64,000 nt of DNA from JANLTP01 sp031363055 (lineage in GTDB: Bacteria; Pseudomonadota; Gammaproteobacteria; Burkholderiales; Burkholderiaceae_E): the NCBI GenBank assembly GCA_031363055.1, contig JANLTP010000128.1:1-64000 (forward strand), written 5' to 3'. Positions 1-9,913 of this stretch are shown here, piece after piece. How positions within the stretch are numbered: the stretch's first letter is position 1; each line of letters begins with the position of its first letter. The translations under genes were made by a program, and so were the position numbers. The notes below the pieces were generated by a model. That model did no database searches. It was not told the DNA's origin and worked only from the letters and a program-made list of their open reading frames with translations.

Positions 1-2
1 AC

Positions 3-260
3 CAGGTCGACGCCCCCGCCGGTGCCTCAGCAGCGATTACTTTGGGCGGGTGGGACGAGGCGGCGCGCAAGACCTTGCAGGCGGCGGTCGCCGGGCAACA
101 GCCCTTCCTGGATTTGCTCCTCAGCCGCGTCAATGCCGATGGCTCGCGACAGCAGTATCACGTGAGCGGCGAGCCGATGTTCGACCGATCGTGCACCGTC
201 ATCGGCTACCGCGGCGTCGGCGTGGAAGTCACGACACTCAACCATGCACAAGCTCTTTAA
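3..260 (+). CDS. PAS-domain signalling protein, C-terminal part (cut by window edge)
   Basis: The frame is open from the left edge of the window to the stop at 260, so only about the last 85 residues are visible. The segment ending GYRGVGVEVT looks like the closing strand of a PAS domain, where a GYRG(I/V)..DVT ending is usual before a linker to a kinase or cyclase. The protein stops nine residues later, so this PAS domain is C-terminal. Its last 23 bases overlap the end of the convergent CheB gene. The full protein and its output domain lie outside the window. The PAS assignment rests on this short motif and overall pattern. Confidence 0.6.
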   Translation, partial: QVDAPAGASAAITLGGWDEAARKTLQAAVAGQQPFLDLLLSRVNADGSRQQYHVSGEPMFDRSCTVIGYRGVGVEVTTLNHAQAL

Positions 261-849
261 GGCCGGCGGCCGGCGTCACCTGGGCTTCCGCGTGCGCAAT
301 TCGCACCAGTTCTTTCGCAATTTCCTCGGGTGACAGGACAAGGTCGATGCAGCCGCTGGCAACGGCGCTCTCCGGCATGTCCGGCTGGATCGCCGTGCTC
401 GGCTTCTGCGCGATGGTGATGCCGCCCACTTGCTGGATGCCGCACAGGGCCGCGGCCCCGTCGCCGTCGTAGCCGGAGACGATCACAGCGATCAGTTTGC
501 CGTCCCAGCCTGCGGTCAGCGAGCGCAAGAAGACGGTGATGACATCGGGCCAGCCGCGCGGTTTGGAAATTGGCTTCAACCGAAATACGCCCTGCTCGAG
601 ATGAAGATCCCGATTGGCAGGGATAATGAAAACGGTGTTGGGACGGATCAACAAATTTTCGTTGATAAGCTCAACCGGCATGGTGGTATAGCGCGGCAGC
701 ACCTCATGCAATTGCGTGGGCACCAGTGTGATGTGGTTCACAATAACTACCGCAACACCCATGTCCGCCGGCAGATGTCGCAACAGGCGAATGTAGGCGT
801 CCAGGCCACCGGCCGAACCCCCTATGCAAACGATTGGAAAGTTTTTCAT
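238..849 (-). CDS. Free-standing CheB-type methylesterase domain
   Basis: A 203-residue protein consisting of a CheB catalytic domain with no receiver domain. The expected triad is visible: Ser12 in GGSAGG, His39 in IVNHIT and Asp130 in SGYDGDGA. CheB removes methyl esters from glutamates of chemoreceptors in the cytoplasm. It starts 6 bp after the stop of the upstream hybrid kinase, so it is almost certainly the third gene of that operon. No chemoreceptor or CheA/CheW gene is in view, so the target may be another signalling protein. It is a second CheB domain in the same operon, besides the one in the CheB-CheR fusion. Confidence 0.88.
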   Translation of the reverse strand: MKNFPIVCIGGSAGGLDAYIRLLRHLPADMGVAVVIVNHITLVPTQLHEVLPRYTTMPVELINENLLIRPNTVFIIPANRDLHLEQGVFRLKPISKPRGWPDVITVFLRSLTAGWDGKLIAVIVSGYDGDGAAALCGIQQVGGITIAQKPSTAIQPDMPESAVASGCIDLVLSPEEIAKELVRIAHAEAQVTPAAGLKELVHG

Positions 850-855
850 TCAATC

Positions 856-3534
856 TCATCCGTGGCGCTCAGACCTGGTTCGGGAAAACTCGCCGGCAAT
901 GAACAGCGTCTGCAGGAAATCATCGACTTTGAATGGCTTGGTGACATATCGAAAAAACCCGGCAGCCAGGCCACGCTTGATATCGTCCGGAAATGCATTG
1001 GCGCTGATGGCCACCACGGGAATGCCGGCCATTAATGGGTCGCGCTGCAAGATTCTCAAGGCGTCATAACCGTTGATGCCCGGCAAGTTGACGTCCATCA
1101 ATATGACGTCGGGGCGAACGCTACGAACCATATCGATGCCGTTCATGGCGTCGCGCGCCGTCAGTAGCCGCAAGCCTGGTTGTTGTGCCACCAGATGTTC
1201 GACCAGCATCAAGGTCGCTTCGTCGTCTTCCATATAAATGACGGTACACACCGATGCGGCCGTGGCCTGATTCGAGGGCTCACCGGCAATTCGAGCGTCG
1301 CCGTGCAATTCGCGGTGCCTTTCGGAATTTAGCTCCGGAGTCACCTGGCAGGTCACCTCGGCGTTCACCGGCGCAGGCAACAGCTCGATCTGCAAAAGAT
1401 TCATCTCAACCCAGAAAACACTGCCGCTGCCAACCGTACTCTCGACGCCGATGACGCCGCCCATGAGTTGCGCCAGCCGCTTGGTCATCACCAATCCAAT
1501 GCCGGTGCCCTCTTCCGTGTTCGCCTCTCGCCCCAGTCGGTTGAAGGGCTCGAACAAATGGGCGATTTTCAATGCGTCAAGGCCCTCGCCAGTGTCCTGA
1601 ACACAAATGCGAATCCGTGCCGCGCTGAGTTCCATGATGCTGACGACGACCGATCCGCCGACCCGGTTGTACTTGATGGCGTTCGAGAGCAGATTCAGAA
1701 GGATTTGCTTGATGCGAATTCGGTCGGCCTGAACGAGGTAGGGCTTCTCCGATTCCGGAAAGCTCATTCGAATGCCACGGCCAAGCGCCTGCGGCGCGAT
1801 CATCGCTTGGCATTCACGCATGACCGCGACCAGCGGAACGGTTTCCATTGTCAAGGATAACTTGCCGGATTCAATCAAAGTCAGATCCAGAATCTCGTTG
1901 ATCAGTTCCAGCAAATACCAACCTGCCTTCAGGATTTGATCAACTTTCTGATCCTGATCCGGCGATGACTCAGGAGACCCGGAGCGCAGCAGTTGCGCGA
2001 AGCCCAGGATCGCATTCAAGGGCGTACGCAATTCGTGGCTCATGCTCGATAGAAATGCCGACTTGGCCAGGTTGGCTTTTTCCGAGACCTCGCGCGCGTT
2101 CTCCAGCTCTACGTTCTTTTCCAGCAATGCCCGAGCCAAGCGCAACCGCTCGGTCTCATTTTGTCGCCGTTTGGTGATATCGTAAAAAAGTACCGCGACT
2201 CTGCAGCTCTTGCCCAAGCCGACTCGAAAGGCATAAAGTTCGAGCACACGTTCGCGTGCCAATAACTCACGTTCGAATCGGATCGGCCTGCCAGTGCGAC
2301 AGACCGTGTCGTAAATGACATACCAATCCTCGGGTTCGTCGGGCAATAGTTCCCGGATCGTTTTGCCGACGACGTCCACCATGCCGGACTGTGCCGCAAA
2401 GGCCGGATTGACCTCCAGGTAGCGGAAGTCCAGCGGTGCCCCCGCAGGTCCGATCACTTTCTCGATCACGCAAAAGCCTTCGTCGATCGAGTTGAACAGA
2501 TTGCGATATCGCTCGTCAGAGTCGCGCAGCGCACGGTCGGCATTCTTGCGCTCGCTAATATTGCGCACGGTGACCTGGATCGCCGCAACACCGTCATAAA
2601 TGGTCGCGCTGTTCTGCACTTCCGCATTGATCGAGGTACCGTCGAGCTTGAACAACACCTCTTCAATCATCGCCGAGACGACGTTACCGCGCCTCGACGC
2701 ACTACTGATGCGGGCATTCACAATGCCGTGAAAATCCGGGTGAACCCGTTCCAGCAGCGGTTTACCGATCAATTCCTGAGCCGAAACGGCGCCGAACATA
2801 CTCAACGTCGCCGGATTGACATAAACGATCTTGCCGTCGCGATGCACGACTATGGCATCGGGCGACGATTCGACCAGGGTGCGGTAGCGCGCTTCACTAT
2901 TTTGCATGGCCGACGCCATCACCTTAGCGTTGGTCACGTCGTTCAACACCAGGCGCTGTACCGGTGTACCACGCTCCTCTTGCGCATATACGGCATTGAC
3001 ACTGACCCAGAAGTGCGCACCGTCAGCCTTCAGCATTTGCAGCTCGAAGGTCTGCGGTTCACCCGAACTCAGCAGTCGCTGGTTGTACAGGTAGTAATTG
3101 TCCTGCTGTGCCTTGACGATGTAGCGGCTGAACCGTTGTCCGATCAGCGTGCTGCGCGAAACCCCGAACAGCGTGGCAGTTGCCATATTGGCTTCCAGAA
3201 TCAAACCCTGGTTGCTGACCGTACAAAAACTGACCGGGGCCAAGTCGTACAGGTCGAAGTAGCGCGAACGCGAAGCATCCAGTTCGAGTTGCGCACGACG
3301 CAGCTCGTCATTTTGCATCTCCAGTTCAATCTGGTGCACCTGCAATTCATGCAGCGTTCGACGCAATACTTCCGCTGACGAGATGGCAGGAACAACGGCA
3401 GGGGCTTTGCCCAACCTTTGCTCGGCCTGCCGGCGCAAAGTGTCGGCAGCGCTGGCGTCAAGGCTCGGAACGGCCGCGTTGTCAGCCGCTTTGTCAGCCG
3501 CTTTGTCAGCCGTTTTCTCAGCCTTTTTACGCAT
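856..3534 (-). CDS. Multi-PAS hybrid histidine kinase with C-terminal receiver
   Basis: Cytoplasmic sensor kinase of 892 residues; no membrane segment is visible. In order it has a Lys/Ala-rich start, a short coiled coil (LHELQVHQIELEMQNDELRR), three PAS regions, a HisKA box with the phospho-acceptor in SMSHELRTPLNAILGF, an HATPase domain (N box LLNLLSNAIKYN, G boxes DTGEGL and GTGIGL), and a receiver domain with the acceptor Asp in ILMDVNLPG and the conserved Lys in TKPFKV. I chose the ATG at 3534 because it overlaps the stop of the upstream CheB-CheR gene (ATGCGTAA), which suggests translational coupling. A longer frame from 3591 is possible. The fused receiver suggests an internal phosphorelay. 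Confidence 0.9.
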   Translation of the reverse strand: MRKKAEKTADKAADKAADNAAVPSLDASAADTLRRQAEQRLGKAPAVVPAISSAEVLRRTLHELQVHQIELEMQNDELRRAQLELDASRSRYFDLYDLAPVSFCTVSNQGLILEANMATATLFGVSRSTLIGQRFSRYIVKAQQDNYYLYNQRLLSSGEPQTFELQMLKADGAHFWVSVNAVYAQEERGTPVQRLVLNDVTNAKVMASAMQNSEARYRTLVESSPDAIVVHRDGKIVYVNPATLSMFGAVSAQELIGKPLLERVHPDFHGIVNARISSASRRGNVVSAMIEEVLFKLDGTSINAEVQNSATIYDGVAAIQVTVRNISERKNADRALRDSDERYRNLFNSIDEGFCVIEKVIGPAGAPLDFRYLEVNPAFAAQSGMVDVVGKTIRELLPDEPEDWYVIYDTVCRTGRPIRFERELLARERVLELYAFRVGLGKSCRVAVLFYDITKRRQNETERLRLARALLEKNVELENAREVSEKANLAKSAFLSSMSHELRTPLNAILGFAQLLRSGSPESSPDQDQKVDQILKAGWYLLELINEILDLTLIESGKLSLTMETVPLVAVMRECQAMIAPQALGRGIRMSFPESEKPYLVQADRIRIKQILLNLLSNAIKYNRVGGSVVVSIMELSAARIRICVQDTGEGLDALKIAHLFEPFNRLGREANTEEGTGIGLVMTKRLAQLMGGVIGVESTVGSGSVFWVEMNLLQIELLPAPVNAEVTCQVTPELNSERHRELHGDARIAGEPSNQATAASVCTVIYMEDDEATLMLVEHLVAQQPGLRLLTARDAMNGIDMVRSVRPDVILMDVNLPGINGYDALRILQRDPLMAGIPVVAISANAFPDDIKRGLAAGFFRYVTKPFKVDDFLQTLFIAGEFSRTRSERHG

Positions 3535-6500
3535 TCCGGTTGCGCTGCGCGCGCTCGGTAGTCGCGAAGGCGTAGGTATGACCCGCTTCATTGATCAACG
3601 CCGTGCAGACCAACGACACCTGCAGGGTGCTGCCGTCCTTGTGCAACCTCTGAGTCAGCATCGGTTTGAGTTCGGCGGCGGTGCTGAGCTCGCCGACTTG
3701 CGCCATCGCGTTGGTTTGCAGCGCCAGCGGGACGCGGTCGCGTATGTTCATGGCCAGCGCCTCGAGCTCGCTCCAGCCGTACAAGCCCACCGCGCCGGGG
3801 TTCCAGGCAATGATCCGGCCGTCCAGCTCCTGCACGGTGATCGCGTCAAACGAGTCGCGAACGACCACCGCCAGCCGCACCTGCTCATTGGTCTTGCGAA
3901 GTGCCTCGCGCACTCTGACCACTTCGGTGTCGTCGACAAAGGTGATCACGGCCCCCTCTATCACGTTGTCAATGGTCCGATACGGCACAATGCGCATCTC
4001 GTAATACTTGCCGTCAAGTGTCTGCACGCTGGCCTCCTTGGGCTGGAGGGTTCGTAAAACACTTTGTGCATCGGCGACCAGGCAATCGTAATTGACCAGA
4101 TTCGAGGCCAGGTGGCTCACCGGCCGACCGACGTCACTGAGGATCAGATTGATAATCTGCGTGGCCGAAGGTGTAAAGCGAAGAATCCGCAGTTCGTGAT
4201 CAATGAAGACGGTAGCAATTCCCGTGCCCGACAACAGATTGTTCATGTCGTTATTGGCGCGTGACAAATCGGCAACCTTGATTTGTAGTTCAGCGTTCAC
4301 CGTGCTCAGTTCTTCGTTGATGGATTGCAGTTCTTCCTTCGAAGTCTCAAGCTCCTCGTTGGTGGATTGCAACTCTTCGTTGATGGACTGCATTTCTTCA
4401 TTCGACGACTTGAGCTCCTCGTTGGCGGTTTCCAATTCCTCACTGACGGCTTGCAGGTGCTCGTCTTTGGCACGCAGCTTTTCGGTGAGCTCGGCAATCT
4501 GTCGTTGGGCATCCTGTTCGAGGCTTGACGATGCCGGGGCGTGCGGCGTCGCCGTCAGCGCGGTTACGGCAACCTCAGGCTCATTGGTTTCTTCCAGAAT
4601 CACAAAGTACAGCAGAACCTCAGCCAAGGTTCCCCGAGCGTTCGCCACCGGGCACACCGTCAGACTGGCGGACACGAAATGGCCATTGGTTTTGATGCGC
4701 AACCGGAGCGTCTGCACCAACTGCTGAGTTCGGACTGCTTTTTGCAAGGCAACCGCCAGTTCAGCCCTTAAACCCTCGCGCGCCATCTTCAAGAGGTTAT
4801 TGACGCCCGACTCACCGGCTGCCGGCTCGAGAAACCGGCCGGTGCGACCGTGCAGATACAGGATATCGCCTTGACCATTCACCAGCGCACCAACCGCCTT
4901 GACCTGCTGCAACAGTGTCTGCTCAGACAACTCACGAAAGGACAATGGCGAGGCACGCGTCGTGCTTTTGGAGCCCGCCTTCAAGACGTTGGCCGACGTG
5001 ACCTCGGTCAGACTCGACATTGGGAGCTTTGCCAGTGCGCGAATCCGGTTGACGATGCCGGCCTCAGGTGGCTCCGCTTTGCGTTGATACAGCTTCGATT
5101 TCCGATCAAGCACCGCAAAGCTGCCGCCCAACTCACCCGGCGACTCTGAGGTTCCGAGAAAAAGTACTCCCGTGGATGACAGCGCGTAGTGAAACAGGGC
5201 GACGATCCGCTTTTGCAGACTTGAGTCCAAATAGATGAGCAAGTTACGGCAACTGATGAGATCGAGCTTCGAGAACGGCGGATCCTTGATGACATCATGT
5301 TCGGAAAAAATCAGCGATTGCCGTATGACTTTATGGATGCGGTAGCGGTTTCCGTCAGCCTCGAACGTGAAGAAGCGTGAAAGACGCTCGGGCGTCAGTG
5401 CCGACGCTACACTGGCCGGGTAAAGTCCGCTGCGGGCTGCCGCAATCGCACGGCTGTCGAGGTCAGTGGCGAAGACCTGTAATTTGAAATTGAGCTTCAG
5501 AGCCTCCAAACGCTCCTGCAGCAAGATGGCAATGGAGTAAGCCTCTTCGCCGGTCGAGCAACCTGGCACCCAGATTCGAATATGGCTGCCAGCCAGTTTG
5601 CCTTCAAACAGTTTAGGAATGCCCTGAGCTTCGAGCGTCTCGAAGGCATCGGTATCGCGAAAAAAATGCGTCACACCAATCAGAAAATCTCGAAACAAGG
5701 CATCGACTTCGACCGGCGATTGTTGCAAATATTTGACGTAGTCTTCAATCAAGGTGATCTGGTGTACCGCCATGCGACGCTCGATGCGCCGATGGATGGT
5801 GCTCGGTTTGTACTGCGAAAAGTCGTGGCCGGTCTGCGCGCGCAGCAGAATAAAAATACGCTTGAGCGAACTCTCGGATTGAGGCAAGGAAGCCGCAGGG
5901 ATCAGTGGTGACTTGCGAAACGCATGTGTGATGTAAGCCATCAGTTGCGCAGGCATCTCGGCTGGCGACAGCTCGTAATCCACCAAGCCAGTGGCCAGAG
6001 CGCTGCGCGGCATACCCTCAAATTCACAGGACGCGAGTTGTTGCGCCATCACCATACCGCCGTTGCTCTTGATGGCCCGCACACCCAGGGTACCGTCGCT
6101 GCCGGTACCTGAGAGCACAATACCGATCGCGCGTTCGTGTTGATCCTGCGCCAGCGAATTGAATAAAAAATCAATCGGCAGCCGGTGACCGCGCGGCGCC
6201 GTCGGCTCAAGTAGATGCAGTGTACCGTTCAGGAATGCCATGTCCCGATTCGGCGGAATGATGTAAGCACTGTTCACCTCGACCACCATGCCGTCGTGAA
6301 CCTCGGAGACGTGCATTCGTGTATAGCGCTGAATGAGGCCGGCCAGAATGCTCTGATGGTCAGGGGCCAAGTGCTGTACCAGAACAAACGCCATGCCCGG
6401 ATCGGCAACCGCTGGCATACCGGAGAAGAACGCCTCAAAGGCAGCCAGACCGCCGGCTGAGGCGCCAATCCCTACGATGGGAAACCCGGTGGCAAGGACC

Positions 6501-6652
6501 TGCGACGTCAATCCGGACTCAGGCGCCTTAGCAGCATGTGATGCACTCGCGGGCAGATCGACCTCAGCCGTAACAGTCGTCGAAACCGTAGCAGCCGTCG
6601 CAGCGACCGCTTTATCGCGGGCAGATGACCTGGAATTGCCCTTCGATTTCAT
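3527..6652 (-). CDS. CheB-CheR-PAS fusion signalling protein
   Basis: A 1041-residue fusion. Residues 1-55 are low-complexity. Residues 57-240 are a CheB methylesterase (Ser65 in GIGASAGG, His94 in LVQHLAP, Asp186 in SGTGSDGT). Residues 262-530 are a CheR methyltransferase with the SAM loop in VPGCSTGEEAYS, the acidic motif FATDLDS and SCRNLLIYL. A PAS-like segment follows, then a long coiled coil rich in EELxxxNEEL repeats, then two more PAS domains near the C-terminus. Opposite enzyme activities (methylation and demethylation) are therefore joined to sensory domains. It is the first gene of the minus-strand operon with the hybrid kinase and the single CheB. Such fusions are known in environmental bacteria, often outside classical chemotaxis. 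Confidence 0.93.
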   Translation of the reverse strand: MKSKGNSRSSARDKAVAATAATVSTTVTAEVDLPASASHAAKAPESGLTSQVLATGFPIVGIGASAGGLAAFEAFFSGMPAVADPGMAFVLVQHLAPDHQSILAGLIQRYTRMHVSEVHDGMVVEVNSAYIIPPNRDMAFLNGTLHLLEPTAPRGHRLPIDFLFNSLAQDQHERAIGIVLSGTGSDGTLGVRAIKSNGGMVMAQQLASCEFEGMPRSALATGLVDYELSPAEMPAQLMAYITHAFRKSPLIPAASLPQSESSLKRIFILLRAQTGHDFSQYKPSTIHRRIERRMAVHQITLIEDYVKYLQQSPVEVDALFRDFLIGVTHFFRDTDAFETLEAQGIPKLFEGKLAGSHIRIWVPGCSTGEEAYSIAILLQERLEALKLNFKLQVFATDLDSRAIAAARSGLYPASVASALTPERLSRFFTFEADGNRYRIHKVIRQSLIFSEHDVIKDPPFSKLDLISCRNLLIYLDSSLQKRIVALFHYALSSTGVLFLGTSESPGELGGSFAVLDRKSKLYQRKAEPPEAGIVNRIRALAKLPMSSLTEVTSANVLKAGSKSTTRASPLSFRELSEQTLLQQVKAVGALVNGQGDILYLHGRTGRFLEPAAGESGVNNLLKMAREGLRAELAVALQKAVRTQQLVQTLRLRIKTNGHFVSASLTVCPVANARGTLAEVLLYFVILEETNEPEVAVTALTATPHAPASSSLEQDAQRQIAELTEKLRAKDEHLQAVSEELETANEELKSSNEEMQSINEELQSTNEELETSKEELQSINEELSTVNAELQIKVADLSRANNDMNNLLSGTGIATVFIDHELRILRFTPSATQIINLILSDVGRPVSHLASNLVNYDCLVADAQSVLRTLQPKEASVQTLDGKYYEMRIVPYRTIDNVIEGAVITFVDDTEVVRVREALRKTNEQVRLAVVVRDSFDAITVQELDGRIIAWNPGAVGLYGWSELEALAMNIRDRVPLALQTNAMAQVGELSTAAELKPMLTQRLHKDGSTLQVSLVCTALINEAGHTYAFATTERAQRNRNA

Positions 6653-6854
6653 TACCGTCTCCTGCCCTGACGATTACCTCGGTAGTATCCCTCTGATGCT
6701 TGACCGGCGCAGGGACGCTAGTCGATCCACTTCCTTTGATAGTACGCTATGCATCCGTCTTCACGTCCTCGCTTTCACCCTGGAAACAAGCATTACGGCG
6801 TCACTTTGGCCGGGGAGGCTTGAGTCGGACATCCGGTTGACTTAACCGGCCGGC

Positions 6855-7173
6855 TCACAGTTCCTTGACGGCACTGACCACCGAACGCGCCACATTCCTG
6901 ACTTCTTCCTGGACCGGCGACGTGCTTGGGGAAGTTCCAACCCATTTGCTCGATACGCTTGGCTTTGATCACCGACTTGCCGTCGGTGGTGGTCGGGTCA
7001 GGGTTACCGCCGTCGGCGCAGACCATTCGGTCGATCAAGAGCTTCAGTGGACTGGGTGACTGATACCAGTAGGTCGGCGCCAGGATGATCACGGCATGTG
7101 CGGCCACCCAGCGCTCGTGAAATTGCTCACGCGATAGAGCTGCGGGCGCCTGGCCAGTCCGGATCTTTGTCAT
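6855..7173 (-). pseudogene. Flavodoxin-type NAD(P)H oxidoreductase remnant with internal deletion and frameshift
   Basis: The visible frame starts MTKIRTG and contains APTYWYQSPSPLKLLIDR and VCADGGNPDPT, hallmarks of a flavodoxin-fold NAD(P)H-dependent FMN reductase family. After FPKHVAG the frame turns to nonsense. In the neighbouring frame the sequence continues as VQEEVRNVARSVVSAVKEL and stops at 6855, which matches the usual end of this family. From memory of the family, about 60 residues between these points are missing, and the N-terminal phosphate-binding loop is missing too. The gene therefore looks dead, though the reading frame from 7173 stays open to 6793. Confidence 0.75.
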
Positions 7174-7304
7174 TCGAATCGTTCTCTCAAAATAGTTCGC
7201 GCGTCGATGATGAGGCGCGCGGCTGAAGCGGTCTGTTCGGTAGCGTACAGATCTGCGTTGCAGTATCCGATAGGATTCAATGGTTTCTCAATCAGGAGTC
7301 CACC

Positions 7305-7826
7305 ATGAGAGTTCTACCGTTTTTTCTTGCTTGCCTGCTGGGTGCGGCCAATGCTCACGCCGTGGAGGCAATGGTGAGCTTGAATAGCGCCGATGCAAAA
7401 GGTATCGGCACACCGGTTGGATCGGTTCGCATTGTCGAAACCCCCTACGGTTTGGCGTTTTACCCAGCCCTGACAGGCCTTGCACCCGGAGTTCACGGAT
7501 TTCACATTCACGAGAATCCGTCTTGTGCCCCCGGCACGCAAGGTACGGTGTCGGTGCCAGCGCTCGCTGCTGGCGGCCACCTGGATCCGAAGGCAAGCAA
7601 CACGCATGGCGAGCCGTGGGGCGACGGACATCTGGGCGACTTGCCAGCGTTATACGTCGGTTCGGACGGCCGTGCGGTCAATGCGGTTCTTGCGCCCAGA
7701 CTCAAATTCGCGGACGTTTTGAAGCGATCGTTGATGATTCATGCTGGCGGCGACAACCATTCGGATCATCCAGTCACTCTAGGCGGTGGCGGTGCACGGG
7801 TGGCCTGTGGTGTGATCGGCGGATAG
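7305..7826 (+). CDS. sodC: Periplasmic Cu/Zn superoxide dismutase
   Basis: Protein of 173 residues that dismutates superoxide to peroxide and oxygen in the periplasm. A signal peptide covers about residues 1-18 (cleavage near ANAHA). Metal ligands are visible: His67 and His69 in GFHIHE, His92 in GGHLDP, His101, His109 and Asp112 in GDGHLGDLP, and His146 in [11 protein letters not shown]. Cys74 and Cys168 can form the conserved disulfide. A good ribosome site (AGGAG) lies 7 bp before the ATG. The stretch before it (7174-7304) holds its likely promoter. It fits the neighbouring catalase and ferritin-like genes as part of oxidative stress defence. Confidence 0.95.
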   Translation: MRVLPFFLACLLGAANAHAVEAMVSLNSADAKGIGTPVGSVRIVETPYGLAFYPALTGLAPGVHGFHIHENPSCAPGTQGTVSVPALAAGGHLDPKASNTHGEPWGDGHLGDLPALYVGSDGRAVNAVLAPRLKFADVLKRSLMIHAGGDNHSDHPVTLGGGGARVACGVIGG

Positions 7827-7961
7827 GACGGTAGTGCGACTTGCGCGATAGTTCCGAATCGAACGGGTTTTTCTCCTACACGCCAATGAGTTTTTTTCGC
7901 TAAACGTAAGGCCATCGATGCGGATACGCTATTGGTCTGTATCTAAGCTTATCGAGAATTC

Positions 7962-9332
7962 ATGCCTTATCAAAGCACCAATCCCTACACCGGCAAGGTC
8001 GTCATGACCTTCGAAGACGTCAACGACGATCAGCTTCAAAAAAAGTTACGATCGGCCGACGAATGCTTCAAGAATACCTGGCGGCTAAAAACCTTCAAGG
8101 AGCGTGCAGCTGTCATTAGCCGCGCCGCTGCGATCATGCGCGAACGTTCGAAAGAATTTGCTGAACTGATCACCCTCGAAATGGGGAAACTGATCAGCCA
8201 AAGCGTCGGCGAAGTAGCGTTGAGTGCGGCCATCCTCGATTACTACGCCAAAAATGCGGAAGAATTTCTGAAGCCCGAATTGTTGAAGACGCCAAAAGGT
8301 GAAGCGACCGTGGAGTGCAGTCCGGTCGGAGTGCTATTTGGTGTCGAGCCTTGGAACTACCCATATTATCAAGTCGCGCGATTTGCGGCGCCGAATCTGA
8401 TGGCTGGCAACGTCGTCATGGTCAAGCATGCCTCGAATGTGCCGCAATGTGCATTGGCGTTTGAGCGCCTCATGGAAGAGGCTGGGGCCCCGCTCGGGGC
8501 CTACACGAATTTGTTCATCTCCAAAGATCAGGTGTCCCAAGTCATCGACGATGCGCGCATTCGCGGGGTCGCCTTGACCGGCAGCGAAGCGGCCGGTGCC
8601 ACCGTCGCTGCGCGCGCCGGTGCAAGTTTGAAAAAGTCGACCCTCGAGTTAGGCGGCAGCGACGCGTTTGTCGTGCTGGAGGATGCCGATCTCGAAAAAG
8701 CCGTCAAGCACGCCATCAGCGGTCGAATGGGTAATTCCGGTCAGGCCTGTACAGCATCAAAACGAATTATTGTGGTTGCAGCGCTCGCCGACGCATTCTT
8801 GCAAAAGTTTCAGGCCGCAATGCTGAGCTTCAAGCCTGGCGACCCGATGGACCCGCAAACCACGCTGGCGCCTTTGTCCTCGGCACAGGCACTGAAAACG
8901 CTTTTGGGTCAGGTCGATGTCGCCGTCAGCCACGGCGCCAAGGTGTTGATGGGTGGTCAACGCATCGCCGGTCAGAGCGGCGCATTCATGCAGCCGACCA
9001 TCCTGACACAAATCGATCACAAAAATCCGGCCTACAAGGAAGAGTTCTTCGGTCCGGTCGCTTTGTTCTTCCGCGTCGCCGATGCAGATGCGGCGGTGGC
9101 GCTGGCCAACGACTCTCCATTCGGTCTGGGTGGATCCGTCTTTACCCAGGACATTGAACGCGGCAAACAGGTCGCCCGCAGCATCGATACCGGCATGGTG
9201 TTTATTAACTCCAGCGCCCTGTCGTCGCCCGAACTTCCGTTTGGTGGTGTGAAAAACTCCGGCTACGGTCGTGAGCTTTCCGGTGCGGGCATTCAGGAAT
9301 TCGTGAACAAGAAATTGATCCGGGTCAATTAA
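7962..9332 (+). CDS. NAD(P)-dependent aldehyde dehydrogenase, succinate-semialdehyde type
   Basis: A 456-residue member of the aldehyde dehydrogenase superfamily, oxidising an aldehyde to its acid in the cytoplasm. The general base Glu229 lies in TLELGGSDAF and the nucleophile Cys263 in GNSGQACTASKR. The cofactor-binding PWNYPYYQV segment and C-terminal PFGGVKNSGYGREL are present. The short N-terminus and overall pattern resemble short succinate-semialdehyde dehydrogenases (GabD/Sad-like), but the substrate cannot be read from sequence. The ferritin-like gene starts 26 bp downstream and may share its transcript. Confidence 0.88.
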   Translation: MPYQSTNPYTGKVVMTFEDVNDDQLQKKLRSADECFKNTWRLKTFKERAAVISRAAAIMRERSKEFAELITLEMGKLISQSVGEVALSAAILDYYAKNAEEFLKPELLKTPKGEATVECSPVGVLFGVEPWNYPYYQVARFAAPNLMAGNVVMVKHASNVPQCALAFERLMEEAGAPLGAYTNLFISKDQVSQVIDDARIRGVALTGSEAAGATVAARAGASLKKSTLELGGSDAFVVLEDADLEKAVKHAISGRMGNSGQACTASKRIIVVAALADAFLQKFQAAMLSFKPGDPMDPQTTLAPLSSAQALKTLLGQVDVAVSHGAKVLMGGQRIAGQSGAFMQPTILTQIDHKNPAYKEEFFGPVALFFRVADADAAVALANDSPFGLGGSVFTQDIERGKQVARSIDTGMVFINSSALSSPELPFGGVKNSGYGRELSGAGIQEFVNKKLIRVN

Positions 9333-9358
9333 TCGAAACAGAACAAAGGGAGTACAGC

Positions 9359-9913
9359 ATGTCCACCAAGCAATCATTCAAGATCGATGTCGACGCACTA
9401 CGCAAACGCGCCCGTCAGCATATTGACCAAGGGGCGGTCACTGACGGCTATAACGCCGACCGCGAGACAGTCATCGAGCTACTCAACAACTCACTCGCTA
9501 CCGAGTTGGTGTGTGTCCTGCGCTACCGGCGACACCATTTCATGGCCAAAGGTATCCACTCCAAAAGTGTTGCCGATGAATTCATGGCTCACTCCAAGGA
9601 GGAGTTGGGACATGCCGACGCGTTGGCAGAACGGATCGTGCAATTGGGCGGGGAGCCGGATTTCGCCCCTTCCGGCCTCGAAGAGCGCAGTCACGCGCAA
9701 TATGTAGTTGGCACCACGCTGACCGATATGATCAAGGAGAATCTGGTCGCTGAGCGAATTGCCATCGACAGTTACCGCGCGATCATTGAATATTTGACCG
9801 ATCGCGACTCGACGACGCGGCGCATGCTCGAAGGAATACTGGCGGTCGAAGAAGAGCATGCCGATGAACTATCGGACTTGCTTGAGGGCCTGGGTCGACA
9901 AGCGCGAGCCTAG
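9359..9913 (+). CDS. Bacterioferritin-like / Dps-like ferritin-fold protein
   Basis: A 184-residue four-helix protein of the ferritin-like superfamily. Metal-binding glutamates and histidines are visible in LATELVCVLRYRRHH, HSKEELGHADALAERI and VEEEHADELSDLL, giving the repeated E...ExxH pattern of a di-iron site. These proteins store iron or protect DNA and enzymes from iron and peroxide. The ribosome site GGGAG lies just before the ATG. The last 4 bp overlap the end of the convergent receiver gene. It sits with the superoxide dismutase and aldehyde dehydrogenase genes, as expected for stress protection. The exact subfamily is uncertain. Confidence 0.85.
   Translation: MSTKQSFKIDVDALRKRARQHIDQGAVTDGYNADRETVIELLNNSLATELVCVLRYRRHHFMAKGIHSKSVADEFMAHSKEELGHADALAERIVQLGGEPDFAPSGLEERSHAQYVVGTTLTDMIKENLVAERIAIDSYRAIIEYLTDRDSTTRRMLEGILAVEEEHADELSDLLEGLGRQARA

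Noticed and set aside
2728..3378. 216-residue plus-strand frame opposite the hybrid kinase
   Set aside because: Antisense shadow of the PAS region with no recognisable motif.
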